Below, piece by piece: positions 38,375 to 46,524 of a stretch of 64,000 nucleotides of DNA; the first letter of the stretch is position 1; every line of letters starts with the position of its first letter. Origin of the DNA: an uncultured Bacteroidales bacterium (lineage in GTDB: Bacteria > Bacteroidota > Bacteroidia > Bacteroidales > Bacteroidaceae); NCBI GenBank assembly GCA_902798425.1, contig CADBWR010000002.1, forward strand, positions 103,957 through 167,956, written 5' to 3'. The notes under the pieces were generated by a model. That model was not told the DNA's origin. It did no database searches and saw only the letters and a program-made list of their open reading frames with translations. A program made the translations under genes and the position numbers.

Positions 38375-40312
38375 ATGAAAAAGATATTATTGATCAGCCT
38401 GCTATTACTAAGTATTATGAATAGTCAACAGCTCAATGCCAAAGGCAAAAAGACAACAGCTATCACACGTATTGACCCAACCGACTGGTTTGTTGGGATG
38501 AAGAACCCTATAGTGCAGCTGATGGTGTATGGTCAGAGCATTCGTGATGCACTGAGTGTGACCACCGACTATCCTGGCGTTGTGATTGATAGTCTGGTGC
38601 GTCTGGACTCTCCTAACTACCTGTTGGTATATCTCAATCTAAAAGATGCCAAGCCTGGCACGATGAAACTCACGTTCCAGATTCCAGGTTCCAAGCCAAA
38701 GGCTAAAAGCCAAAAGCTAACAGTAGACTACCAGCTGAAGGCCCGTGAAATGAGTGGTGACAAGCGTAATGGCTTCGATATCAGTGACGTACTCTACCTG
38801 TTGATGCCCGACCGCTTTGCACAGGGCGAGAACCATCAGGCACAGCTGAAAGGACTGCGTACCTATACGGAAGACCGCAATGCTCCATCCTTGCGTCATG
38901 GAGGTGACTTGGAGGGTTTGCAGCAGCATCTGGACTATTTCAACGAGTTGGGAGTTACAGCACTGTGGTTTACCCCTATCTTGGAGAACGACTCGCCAGA
39001 CCACGGTCAGTGGTCAACCTATCACGGCTATGCCTGCACAGACTACTACCGTGTAGACCCCCGATTCGGCACTAACGAGCAGTATCGTCAGTTGATTGAT
39101 GCTTGCCATAAGAAGGGGTTGAAGGTGGTGATGGACATGATTTTCAACCATTGTGGTTTTGAACATCCTTGGGTGGCCGACCTGCCCTCTAAGGACTGGC
39201 TGAACCTGCCAGGATGGCTGGAGCAGTCGGGAGGTACCAGCGACTCGCGTGGTACGGACTTTCTGCAGACCAGCTACAAGCTGACACCTGTCCTTGATCC
39301 CTACGCTTCTGAGGTGGACTTGCGTGAAACGACAGAGGGATGGTTTGTCTCTACCATGCCTGACCTGAATCAGAACAATCCGCACCTGATGCGTTACTTG
39401 ATACAGAACAGTAAGTGGTGGATAGAGACTGCCGGCATTGACGGCATCCGTATGGATACCTATCCCTATGCTTTCCGCAAGCCGATGGCGGCATGGATGA
39501 AGGAGCTGGACGAAGAATATCCCAACTTCAACACCGTTGGTGAAACATGGGTGACGGAGCCTGCCTATACTGCTGCATGGCAGAAAGACAGCAAACTCTC
39601 TGATGAGAACAGCTACCTGAAGACGGTGATGGATTTCTCGTTCCAGGAGAAGCTCGACTCTGCCAAACATGAGATTACCGATGGCTGGTGGCGCGGCATG
39701 AATCGTTTGTACAACTCATTCTGCTACGACTATCTGTATCCGAATCCATCGAGTGTTATGGCCTTCCTCGACAACCATGACACCGACCGCTTCTTGGGTG
39801 ACGGACAGGATATCACGGCCCTGAAGCAGGGATTGGCCCTGCTACTTACTGTACGTCGTATTCCACAGCTGTACTATGGTACGGAGATTATGATGAATGG
39901 TACGAAGGCTGTCACCGATGGCCATGTGCGTAAGGACTTCCCTGGCGGATTCCCCGGTGACGAGCGTAGCGCATTTACCCGTGAAGGCCGTACGAAGATA
40001 GAGAACGAGATGTTCGACTGGCTGAGCAAGGTGCTGCATTGGCGCCAGGGTAACGAGACGATTATCCGTGGCTATCAGACGCAGTTCATTCCTTATAAGG
40101 GCGTCTATGTTATTGCCCGCCGTTGGCATCGTCATGGTGTGCTGACCATTATTAATGGTACGCGCCGCAATGCCACTATGGAGATGAAACGCTATGCCGA
40201 GCTCTTCGACCCTGACCAGACGGTGGGTGAGGATATCGTGACGGGACGTAAATACAGTTTGCGCGAAGACCTTCCGTTGTCTCCGCGTCAAGCACTGATT
40301 CTGGAATACTAA
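38375..40312 (+). CDS. susA: GH13 neopullulanase/cyclomaltodextrinase-like enzyme (SusA-like)
   Basis: 645-residue exported enzyme. The signal sequence is MKKILLISLLLLSIMNSQQLNA. Residues about 30-125 are an N-terminal Ig-like domain of the cyclomaltodextrinase type (DPTDWFVGMKNPIVQLMVYG). The barrel has the expected regions: the MIFNHCG segment, GIRMDTYPY with nucleophile Asp361, VGETWV with acid Glu390 and LDNHDTDR with Asp469. It cleaves maltodextrins in the periplasm in the Sus model. A period-7 array (38694-38721) encodes the linker KPKAKSQKL. It is the last gene of the operon, and the downstream gene is convergent. Confidence 0.9.
   Translation: MKKILLISLLLLSIMNSQQLNAKGKKTTAITRIDPTDWFVGMKNPIVQLMVYGQSIRDALSVTTDYPGVVIDSLVRLDSPNYLLVYLNLKDAKPGTMKLTFQIPGSKPKAKSQKLTVDYQLKAREMSGDKRNGFDISDVLYLLMPDRFAQGENHQAQLKGLRTYTEDRNAPSLRHGGDLEGLQQHLDYFNELGVTALWFTPILENDSPDHGQWSTYHGYACTDYYRVDPRFGTNEQYRQLIDACHKKGLKVVMDMIFNHCGFEHPWVADLPSKDWLNLPGWLEQSGGTSDSRGTDFLQTSYKLTPVLDPYASEVDLRETTEGWFVSTMPDLNQNNPHLMRYLIQNSKWWIETAGIDGIRMDTYPYAFRKPMAAWMKELDEEYPNFNTVGETWVTEPAYTAAWQKDSKLSDENSYLKTVMDFSFQEKLDSAKHEITDGWWRGMNRLYNSFCYDYLYPNPSSVMAFLDNHDTDRFLGDGQDITALKQGLALLLTVRRIPQLYYGTEIMMNGTKAVTDGHVRKDFPGGFPGDERSAFTREGRTKIENEMFDWLSKVLHWRQGNETIIRGYQTQFIPYKGVYVIARRWHRHGVLTIINGTRRNATMEMKRYAELFDPDQTVGEDIVTGRKYSLREDLPLSPRQALILEY
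38694..38721 (+). repeat. Heptamer array inside the SusA-like gene
   Basis: AGCCAAA, GGCTAAA, AGCCAAA and AGCTAAC follow with an exact 7-base period. The translation KPKAKSQKL is a basic linker at the end of the Ig-like domain. The period is not a multiple of three, so each unit is read in a different frame. Confidence 0.7.
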
Positions 40313-40316
40313 AAGA

Positions 40317-40787
40317 TTATGCCGTGAGGTCGTCTAACAGCCCCTCACAGGCATCTTCTAACAACTCGATAACCAGTTCGAAGTCACGCTCCGTACCATA
40401 ATAAGGGTCGGGAATAGTCGACTGGTTAGGGTGACGATGCAGGTAGTCGGCCATCAGGCGTATCTTCCGACTGTCTGCATCGTCACGTGCTTTAGCACGT
40501 ATGGCGCGGATGTTCTCATGATCCATGCCGATGATGAGGTCGAAACGGTCGAAGTAGCTGCTGTCCAACTGTTGCGCACGACTGTGGAAGTCGTAGCCGT
40601 GACGGGCGCCACACTGGCGCATCCTACGGTCGGGTAGGTCGCCGACATGCCACGGACCGATGGCTGCCGACTCAATATGGAACTGGTCGCTGAGTCCACG
40701 CTCGTCAACCAACTGCTGCATGATACCCTCAGCGGCTGGTGAGCGACAGATGTTTCCTAAGCATACAAAAAGTAGTTTCTGCTTCAT
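40317..40787 (-). CDS. Low-molecular-weight protein-tyrosine phosphatase
   Basis: 156-residue cytoplasmic phosphatase. The start at 40787 (MKQKLLFVCLGNICRS) is chosen because the P-loop C-L-G-N-I-C-R-S follows at once, as in the family. An earlier in-frame ATG would precede the promoter. The catalytic Asp is in the terminal DPYYGTERDF segment. It removes phosphate from tyrosine-phosphorylated proteins, in many bacteria those involved in polysaccharide export, but no partner kinase is seen in the window. A TACTTTTG -7 box lies only nine bases before the start codon. Confidence 0.93.
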   Translation of the reverse strand: MKQKLLFVCLGNICRSPAAEGIMQQLVDERGLSDQFHIESAAIGPWHVGDLPDRRMRQCGARHGYDFHSRAQQLDSSYFDRFDLIIGMDHENIRAIRAKARDDADSRKIRLMADYLHRHPNQSTIPDPYYGTERDFELVIELLEDACEGLLDDLTA

Positions 40788-40795
40788 AATGTCTG

Positions 40796-40803
40796 CAAAA
40801 GTA
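40796..40803 (-). promoter_or_regulatory. -7 box of the phosphatase gene
   Basis: TACTTTTG on the minus strand matches TAnnTTTG. It ends eight bases upstream of the ATG, so the transcript would have almost no leader. Confidence 0.55.
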
Positions 40804-40842
40804 TAAAAAAACGAGTAGATAGGCAAAAAATCATACTGAATA

Positions 40843-40874
40843 TTTGTTTGTTACGAAAATATTCCCTAATTTTG
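40843..40874 (+). promoter_or_regulatory. Promoter of the endonuclease gene
   Basis: TTTG at 40843-40846, a 20-base spacer and TAATTTTG at 40867-40874 match the Bacteroidetes -33/-7 consensus. The ATG at 40917 lies about 36 bases after the expected start site. Confidence 0.75.
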
Positions 40875-40916
40875 CCCAGTTATCACTATTGCAAACTCAA
40901 ATCTATATCGTTACTC

Positions 40917-42557
40917 ATGAAAACAAGAATAATTCTGTTATCGCTGTTTGCTGTCGTTATGGGTCACATGTGGGCACAGGGACCAAACAATACCGGAACC
41001 TATTATCAGAGTGCTAATGGCAAGAAAGGCTCAGAACTGAAAACAGCACTGTTTAATATTATCAAGAATCCCGGTGTGGTTTCATATAGTGGCCTATATG
41101 ATGCATACGTCAAAACAGATACCCGTACTGATGGCTATGTTCGTGATTGGTATTCTAATGCTACGAATTATCGTCATAATGTAGATAATAAGGGCAACTA
41201 CTCGAAAGAAGGGGATATGTATAATCGTGAACACTCTATTCCGCAGAGTTGGTTTAATGAGGCCTCACCGATGAAGTCGGATATTGTACATGTATTGCCT
41301 ACTGATGGCTATGTCAACAACCGTCGTTCGAATTATCCATTGGCTGAGGTTAATAGTGTGACCTATTCGTCAAAGAACAGCTATTCGAAGTTAGGTAGCT
41401 GTAAGACCAATGGCTATAGTGGTACTGTTTTTGAACCCAATGATGAAATAAAGGGAGATATGGCCCGTATTTATTTCTATATGGCTACCTGCTATCAAGA
41501 CAAGTGTAACGCATGGGGACATGACGTATTCTCTGGCGAAAATAACGGTTTGAAGAATTGGGTAGTAGCCTTGTTTATGACATGGTCGAAGCAAGACCCT
41601 GTTGACGAGGTGGAGACAGCCCGTAACAATGCTGTACAAGAGGTACAAGGCAACCGCAACCCGTTTGTGGACTATCCTGGTTTGGAGGACTATATCTGGG
41701 GTAGCTTGAAAGACAAGTCTTTTAGCTATGACAACTACACTGGTGGCGGCGGTGGCGGTGTTGTACCAACCATTGCGATGCCTGTATTCTCCCCTGATGC
41801 GGGAACCTATTATAATAGTGTAATGGTAGAACTGGATTGTGCTACCGAAGGTGCTGATATCTATTTTACGACAGATGGTGCTGACGCTTCTGAGCAAAGC
41901 ATTGCCTATATGGGACCGTTTGAAATTACTCAAACATCTACCATCAAGGCTGTAGCTGTCAAGAATGGCCAGCGCAGTGAACAGGCTGTTGCTACATACA
42001 CCATTACCGACCAGCAAGGGGAGGGCGGCGAAACACCTGTCGACTATGAGATTGCACTGAACAACACTTTCTTCGGAACCGGTTTTAATGGGGCAATCAG
42101 CAATTCTGATGACGACCTTGTTGGTACCAAGGATGGCGTTACGGTTACTTATTCGTTGGGAACAGGAGGTAGCAACCGCTTCTGTAATGATAGCCAGATA
42201 CGCCTATATCAGAAGAATGTGCTCAAGGTAAGCGTAGGGCAGGGCAGTATCTCTGGAATAGAGTTCGTTACTGCTAACACTGGTAAAACTTTGCAGGCTT
42301 CTGTAGGAACTGTCAATGGCTACAAATGGAGTGGCAATAACCAAAACATTGAGTTCAGTGTGAATGATGGTAGTGGCAATCTGCAGGTATCCTCTATAAA
42401 GGTTACAATTCCTACATCAGACCCTTCGTCTATTGAAAAGGCACAGACTACAACGCTCTCAGGCAAGCGTGTCATCTACAACTTGCGCGGTCAGCGCGTA
42501 GCTCATCCTACTCGCGGCATTTATATTGTGGATGGCCGAAAGGTTGTGATTGAGTGA
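40917..42557 (+). CDS. Secreted endonuclease I with sorting tail
   Basis: 546-residue exported nuclease. The start at 40917 gives the signal peptide MKTRIILLSLFAVVMGHMWAQ, and upstream in-frame codons overlap the promoter. The endonuclease I (EndA/NucM) domain covers residues about 25-270 with the key YNREHSIPQSW motif (His106) and FYMATCYQDK further on. A chitobiase-like/FN3-type module follows at about 285-365 (PVFSPDAGTYYNSVMVELDCA, then STIKAVAVKNG). An unknown beta domain lies at about 375-510. The last residues (VIYNLRGQRV to GRKVVIE) form the shared sorting tail. Likely functions are scavenging or escape from extracellular DNA. Confidence 0.9.
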   Translation: MKTRIILLSLFAVVMGHMWAQGPNNTGTYYQSANGKKGSELKTALFNIIKNPGVVSYSGLYDAYVKTDTRTDGYVRDWYSNATNYRHNVDNKGNYSKEGDMYNREHSIPQSWFNEASPMKSDIVHVLPTDGYVNNRRSNYPLAEVNSVTYSSKNSYSKLGSCKTNGYSGTVFEPNDEIKGDMARIYFYMATCYQDKCNAWGHDVFSGENNGLKNWVVALFMTWSKQDPVDEVETARNNAVQEVQGNRNPFVDYPGLEDYIWGSLKDKSFSYDNYTGGGGGGVVPTIAMPVFSPDAGTYYNSVMVELDCATEGADIYFTTDGADASEQSIAYMGPFEITQTSTIKAVAVKNGQRSEQAVATYTITDQQGEGGETPVDYEIALNNTFFGTGFNGAISNSDDDLVGTKDGVTVTYSLGTGGSNRFCNDSQIRLYQKNVLKVSVGQGSISGIEFVTANTGKTLQASVGTVNGYKWSGNNQNIEFSVNDGSGNLQVSSIKVTIPTSDPSSIEKAQTTTLSGKRVIYNLRGQRVAHPTRGIYIVDGRKVVIE

Positions 42558-42559
42558 GA

Positions 42560-42584
42560 GAAGTGTAAGTTGGACTTACACTTC
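42560..42584. terminator. Hairpin after the endonuclease gene
   Basis: A perfect 11-bp stem (GAAGTGTAAGT with ACTTACACTTC) closes a TGG loop three bases after the stop codon. There is no U-tract, so it is a weak or processing-type 3' end. Confidence 0.6.
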
Positions 42585-42663
42585 CGAACGTGAACAAGCT
42601 CGAAATGTAATTTCAAGGTGGTTATCGGGGAATAGTTAATTATATATAATTAGAGGCTGCAAA

Positions 42664-42695
42664 TTTGGCGAGTATTGAAAGATTTTCTACCTTTG
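42664..42695 (+). promoter_or_regulatory. Promoter of the M6 protease gene
   Basis: TTTG at 42664-42667, a 20-base spacer and TACCTTTG at 42688-42695 are a full -33/-7 match. The palindrome TAATTATATATAATTA (42637-42652) lies just upstream. Confidence 0.85.
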
Positions 42696-42751
42696 CAGCC
42701 CTTTCGGCTTTTAATTTACGTCAAGTCGATAGCTGTAGAAACTAACGAATT

Positions 42752-44941
42752 ATGAAAAGATTATCATTGTTTATTGTATTGATGACCTTTGCCGTGAGCA
42801 TGCTGGCTGTTCCAGCCAGGCGTGGCTTATGGAAGACGCTGACACTGCAAGACGGAACACAAGTTCGCGCCACTCTCGTAGGTGACGAACATGGACACTT
42901 TTGGAAGGCTGAGGATGGAAAGACATATACTCAGCAGGGTAATGTCTATGTAGCTGTTGAGGCTCAGCAAATTATTCAGAGAGCTAAAGTGCGTCGCGCT
43001 AAGGTTAACGCTCAGCGTGCAAAGCGACTGGCTCAGCGGCGTATTGGCGAAGTGGGCAACTATACTGGCAAGAAGAAAGCCATCGTGCTGCTGGTAAACT
43101 TCAAGGATCAGAAGTTTGAGACTGGTCACGACAATGCCCTCTTCAATCGTATAGCCAATGAGGAAGGTTTCTCTGAGGGGAACTTCAAAGGCTCTATGGC
43201 TGACTATTTCAAAGCTCAGAGCCGTGGGAAGTTTGAATTGGACTTCGACGTTGTAGGACCTGTGACAGTTAGCCAGAATGCCAGCTACTATGGCAAGAAT
43301 GTTACTGTAGAGGGTTCTGATGAGGAACAGGACAAATGCCCTGCAGAGATGGTTATCGAAGCCGTCAATTTGGCTAAGAAACAAGTATCCGACTGGACGT
43401 CTTACGACTGGGATAACGACGGATATGTTGATCAGGTATATGTGATTTATGCTGGTAAAGGCGAGGCCGACCCAGGTTATGATGATATGTCTGATGCCAT
43501 TTGGCCACATGCCTATAGCTTGTATGCAGCCAATTACTATGGCAAAGGCTCAGGTCCTGTTACTGTGGGTAATAACCTAGAGGTTGACGGTTATGCCTGT
43601 GGTTCTGAGTTGAATGGTGATGGTGATATATGTGGTATAGGTACCATGTGCCATGAGTATAGCCATTGTCTGGGTTATCCGGACTTCTATGACATCGACT
43701 ACTCTGGTGGTCAGGGCATGGGAAATTACGACCTGATGTGCTCTGGCTCATACAACGGTAACGGTTATCAGCCTGCGGGCTATACCAGCTACGAACTTTG
43801 GATGGCAGGATGGCAGGAACCTATAGAACTGGATGCTGAAGACGTTGCAGTCACGGATATGAAATCGCTACAGAAGGGTGGCGAGAGCTACATTATTTAT
43901 AATAAGGGCAACAAGAATGAGTATATGATGTTGGAGAACCGTCAGAAGGAAGGATGGGATGCCTCATTGCCTGATAATGGATTGCTCATCCTTCATTGTG
44001 ACTACAGTGCAAAAGTCTGGGAGGAAAATGGCCCCAACGACGACCCTGATCATCAGCGTATGACGGTGGTCCCTGCCGATGGTGAGTATGCCTATGAAGA
44101 ATATGAAGATGGTGAAAGAAACTACTATGACGCCACTTTGTTCCCTTATGAATCTGTGACTGCATTCAACAAGAACTTCAAGGTCAAGAGTAATGATAAG
44201 GTTGCTAAGAAGGCTGCCCAGTTCTTTACTAAGAATACCAACGGCACCTATTGGATTGATGGCTCTGTCGAGAACATCACGCAGAATAGTGACAAGACCA
44301 TCTCTTTCAACTTCGTAGCCAATTATGATGACGCTCCTGCAGGAGAAGCACTCCCATTGCCATTTACAGAGACCTTTGACCAGTGTAAGGGCACTGGTGG
44401 TAACGACGACAAGTGGAGTGGCAATGGTGTCGCATCAAAGGCTGCAGATTTTATTTCAGATAATGAAGGTTGGACTGAGGCTAACGACAAGTATTACGGT
44501 GGTAATAAATGTGCTCGTTTCGGTACTGGAGATTCTGCTGGTGAAGTGTCAACACCCGTACTTGTCATTAATGGTACTGCGAAGTTGAGCTTCAAAGCTG
44601 GAGCATGGAATAACAATAAGGCAGGAACCTCTCTTTCTCTTGTTGTAAAGGGCGGTACGATAGATAAGGGAAGCGTAATATTGACCAAGGGGGCTTGGAA
44701 TGATTATGAGGCAAACATTACTGCTGCTGGTAATGCTACAATTACATTTACTCAGTCGAAGGGGGCTTTCTTCCTTGATGAGGTAAAGGTAATCTCTACT
44801 TCTACCGGCATTAAGGATGTAAAGGCTGTTACGACTACGACCACACGCATCTATACGATTGACGGACGCTATGTCGGTACTGACCCAAACCAATTGCCAC
44901 GAGGACTCTATGTCGTCAATGGCAAGAAGATTGTTAAGTAG
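42752..44941 (+). CDS. Secreted M6-family metalloprotease with sorting tail
   Basis: 729-residue exported protease (signal peptide MKRLSLFIVLMTFAVSMLA). A propeptide-like region rich in Ala, Lys and Arg occupies about 20-105. The M6 catalytic domain runs from KKAIVLLVNFKDQ (about 110) to about 520. The zinc motif is H301-E302-Y-S-H305 within MCHEYSHCLGYPDFYD, followed by a GNYDLMCSGSYN Met-turn-like segment. A beta-jellyroll domain at about 535-690 (LPFTETFDQCKG, then FLDEVKVIS) precedes the shared tail (IYTIDGRYV to NGKKIVK). It is likely a secreted protease for peptide nutrition or host protein degradation. Confidence 0.92.
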   Translation: MKRLSLFIVLMTFAVSMLAVPARRGLWKTLTLQDGTQVRATLVGDEHGHFWKAEDGKTYTQQGNVYVAVEAQQIIQRAKVRRAKVNAQRAKRLAQRRIGEVGNYTGKKKAIVLLVNFKDQKFETGHDNALFNRIANEEGFSEGNFKGSMADYFKAQSRGKFELDFDVVGPVTVSQNASYYGKNVTVEGSDEEQDKCPAEMVIEAVNLAKKQVSDWTSYDWDNDGYVDQVYVIYAGKGEADPGYDDMSDAIWPHAYSLYAANYYGKGSGPVTVGNNLEVDGYACGSELNGDGDICGIGTMCHEYSHCLGYPDFYDIDYSGGQGMGNYDLMCSGSYNGNGYQPAGYTSYELWMAGWQEPIELDAEDVAVTDMKSLQKGGESYIIYNKGNKNEYMMLENRQKEGWDASLPDNGLLILHCDYSAKVWEENGPNDDPDHQRMTVVPADGEYAYEEYEDGERNYYDATLFPYESVTAFNKNFKVKSNDKVAKKAAQFFTKNTNGTYWIDGSVENITQNSDKTISFNFVANYDDAPAGEALPLPFTETFDQCKGTGGNDDKWSGNGVASKAADFISDNEGWTEANDKYYGGNKCARFGTGDSAGEVSTPVLVINGTAKLSFKAGAWNNNKAGTSLSLVVKGGTIDKGSVILTKGAWNDYEANITAAGNATITFTQSKGAFFLDEVKVISTSTGIKDVKAVTTTTTRIYTIDGRYVGTDPNQLPRGLYVVNGKKIVK

Positions 44942-44974
44942 TTGAATTAAATACTATATACTATGTGAAACAGC

Positions 44975-45012
44975 AAACCGGCTGATAGCAGTGATGCTCT
45001 CAGCCGGTTTTA
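44975..45012. terminator. Bidirectional terminator between convergent genes
   Basis: AAACCGGCTGA and TCAGCCGGTTT form an 11-bp stem with a 14-base loop. The T-rich stretch of the arms on both strands suits the M6 protease gene and the convergent beta-barrel gene. Confidence 0.85.
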
Positions 45013-45034
45013 TGTTGTGAAACAAAAAGTCTTC

Positions 45035-45688
45035 TTAGAAGTTCACACCTACATTGATGAAGAGGTTGCGGTTGCGGACAGCGTCAAATTCGCTCTTTCC
45101 AATATTGGCAAGACCAAAGTTGAAGCCGATTTCTGCATACAGCATCTGATACTCTACGCCACAGCCAACGCGCAGACCAGCATCAAAGCGGTTGCAGTAG
45201 TTGCCAAAGGTGCTTTCAGAGCCACGATCGTCGACGTTGCGGGTGTATGTCTTTGTCTTACCGCCAATGCCCAGTGCGAAATAACCACCGAGGAAGGGGT
45301 CAATATAGAGGTCGTCAATAATATCAAAACCATACTTGACAACAATAGGCACCTCTAGATAAGACATGCGGTAGGTAACCTTTTCTATCTTTTGGTCAAA
45401 GATCTTGTGCTCACCACCTTTCTCGGTATAGTACAGTCCAGTCTCTAGCCATACCGGTGTAGAGTTGGCCAATTGCAAACCATAGACACCACCAAACGTC
45501 CAGCCCGTGCGGCTGTCGGTATCAAAGTCTGCCATGTCACTTGACATAGACGATACGCTGAGTCCAAGGCGTACACCATAGTAGCTTTCTACATTGTCAT
45601 GGTTGTAACGACTGTGGCTGTTGCCAAACTGTGCAAACGATGGTACTGCCATCGCTGCTGTAAGTATCAGAATAAATAGTTTTTTCAT
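45035..45688 (-). CDS. Outer-membrane beta-barrel protein (PorT/OmpW-like family)
   Basis: 217-residue exported protein. The start at 45688 is chosen for the signal peptide MKKLFILILTAAMAVPSFAQ. The mature part shows the pattern of small Bacteroidetes barrels: YYGVRLGLSVSSM, GWTFGGVYGLQLAN, VWLETGLYYTEKGGE, YLEVPIVVKYGF and a terminal aromatic strand (FINVGVNF). Residues YLEVPIVVKYG are characteristic of the outer-membrane beta-barrel family PF13568. It lies downstream of the LytTR regulator gene in the same direction, so it may be a target or partner of that system. Confidence 0.85.
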   Translation of the reverse strand: MKKLFILILTAAMAVPSFAQFGNSHSRYNHDNVESYYGVRLGLSVSSMSSDMADFDTDSRTGWTFGGVYGLQLANSTPVWLETGLYYTEKGGEHKIFDQKIEKVTYRMSYLEVPIVVKYGFDIIDDLYIDPFLGGYFALGIGGKTKTYTRNVDDRGSESTFGNYCNRFDAGLRVGCGVEYQMLYAEIGFNFGLANIGKSEFDAVRNRNLFINVGVNF

Positions 45689-45753
45689 GTGTCTTGTGTA
45701 AAAATTAATGTTTACAGCGCACAAAGGTACAGCAAAATGCTCGAAAAGCAAAA

Positions 45754-46524
45754 TTATTTGCCGAGAAATTTAGTGTCGAGGTATTGCTGGAATGTATCTT
45801 TATACATGTCGCCAATGGGCAGATAGGTCTCTTTGTCCATGATGATGCGGTTCTTGTTGACCTCCTGAATGCGCTTGAGATTGACGATATACGAGCGGTG
45901 AATGCGCATGAAGTAGTCGGGCAGTCGCTCTTCTATCTTCTTCATCGACAGCAGCGTGATAATGGGCTTGCTATCCCCCTCGACATGTACTTTCAGGTAC
46001 TCGCTCATACCCTCTATGTAGCAAATGTCGCTGATGCTGACCTTCACGATGCGGTATTCCGTCTTGAGGAAGATGGTGTCGTCTTCTAAGCCCCCTAAGT
46101 TAGGGGGTTGGGGGTCTGAAGAACTGCTAATGTTTCCCTTGTTCAGACCCCTGTCGTCCCCTAACTTAGGGGACAGACGGTCTTTCAGTCGGTTGGCTGC
46201 ACGCTGAAAGTCCTGCAGACCAAAGGGCTTGAGCAGGTAGTCCACGGCATTGACCTTAAAACCTTCTACGGCATATTCCGCATAGGCGGTGGTGAAGACA
46301 ACCATGGGGGGAGTGACTAACGACTTGATAAAGTCCATGCCGTTCAGGTCGGGCATGTTAATGTCGCAGAAGATGGCATCCACCGTGTCCTGCTCCAGAA
46401 ACTGACGGGCTTCCAGTGCACTCTGACACTGCGCTGTCAGTTCGAGGAAGGGAACTTTATTAATATAGGTAACAATCTGCTGGAGTGCCAGCGGTTCGTC
46501 GTCAATAGCCATGCATCGTATCAT
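45754..46524 (-). CDS. LytTR-family response regulator
   Basis: 256-residue cytoplasmic transcription regulator. The receiver domain (1-115) has IDDEP, phospho-acceptor Asp54 in FCDINMPDLNG, TTAY and K99 in LLKPF. The LytTR DNA-binding domain (about 150-256) begins IFLKTEYRIVKVSISDICYIEG and continues to FMRIHRSYIVNLKRI. Residues about 117-148 in the linker (SPKLGDDRGLNKG, then SSDPQPPNLGGL) are encoded by a palindromic element inserted in frame. The gene overlaps the histidine kinase gene by four bases, which supports a two-gene operon. Confidence 0.92.
   Translation of the reverse strand: MIRCMAIDDEPLALQQIVTYINKVPFLELTAQCQSALEARQFLEQDTVDAIFCDINMPDLNGMDFIKSLVTPPMVVFTTAYAEYAVEGFKVNAVDYLLKPFGLQDFQRAANRLKDRLSPKLGDDRGLNKGNISSSSDPQPPNLGGLEDDTIFLKTEYRIVKVSISDICYIEGMSEYLKVHVEGDSKPIITLLSMKKIEERLPDYFMRIHRSYIVNLKRIQEVNKNRIIMDKETYLPIGDMYKDTFQQYLDTKFLGK
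46091..46174. repeat. Palindromic element inserted in the LytTR regulator gene
   Basis: It has terminal hairpins CCCCCTAAGTTAGGGGG (46091-46107) and GTCCCCTAACTTAGGGGAC (46156-46174). Inner segments GGGGGTCTGAA and TTCAGACCCC pair over the whole length. It is a slightly diverged and shorter copy of the element at 49864-49982. Confidence 0.9.
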
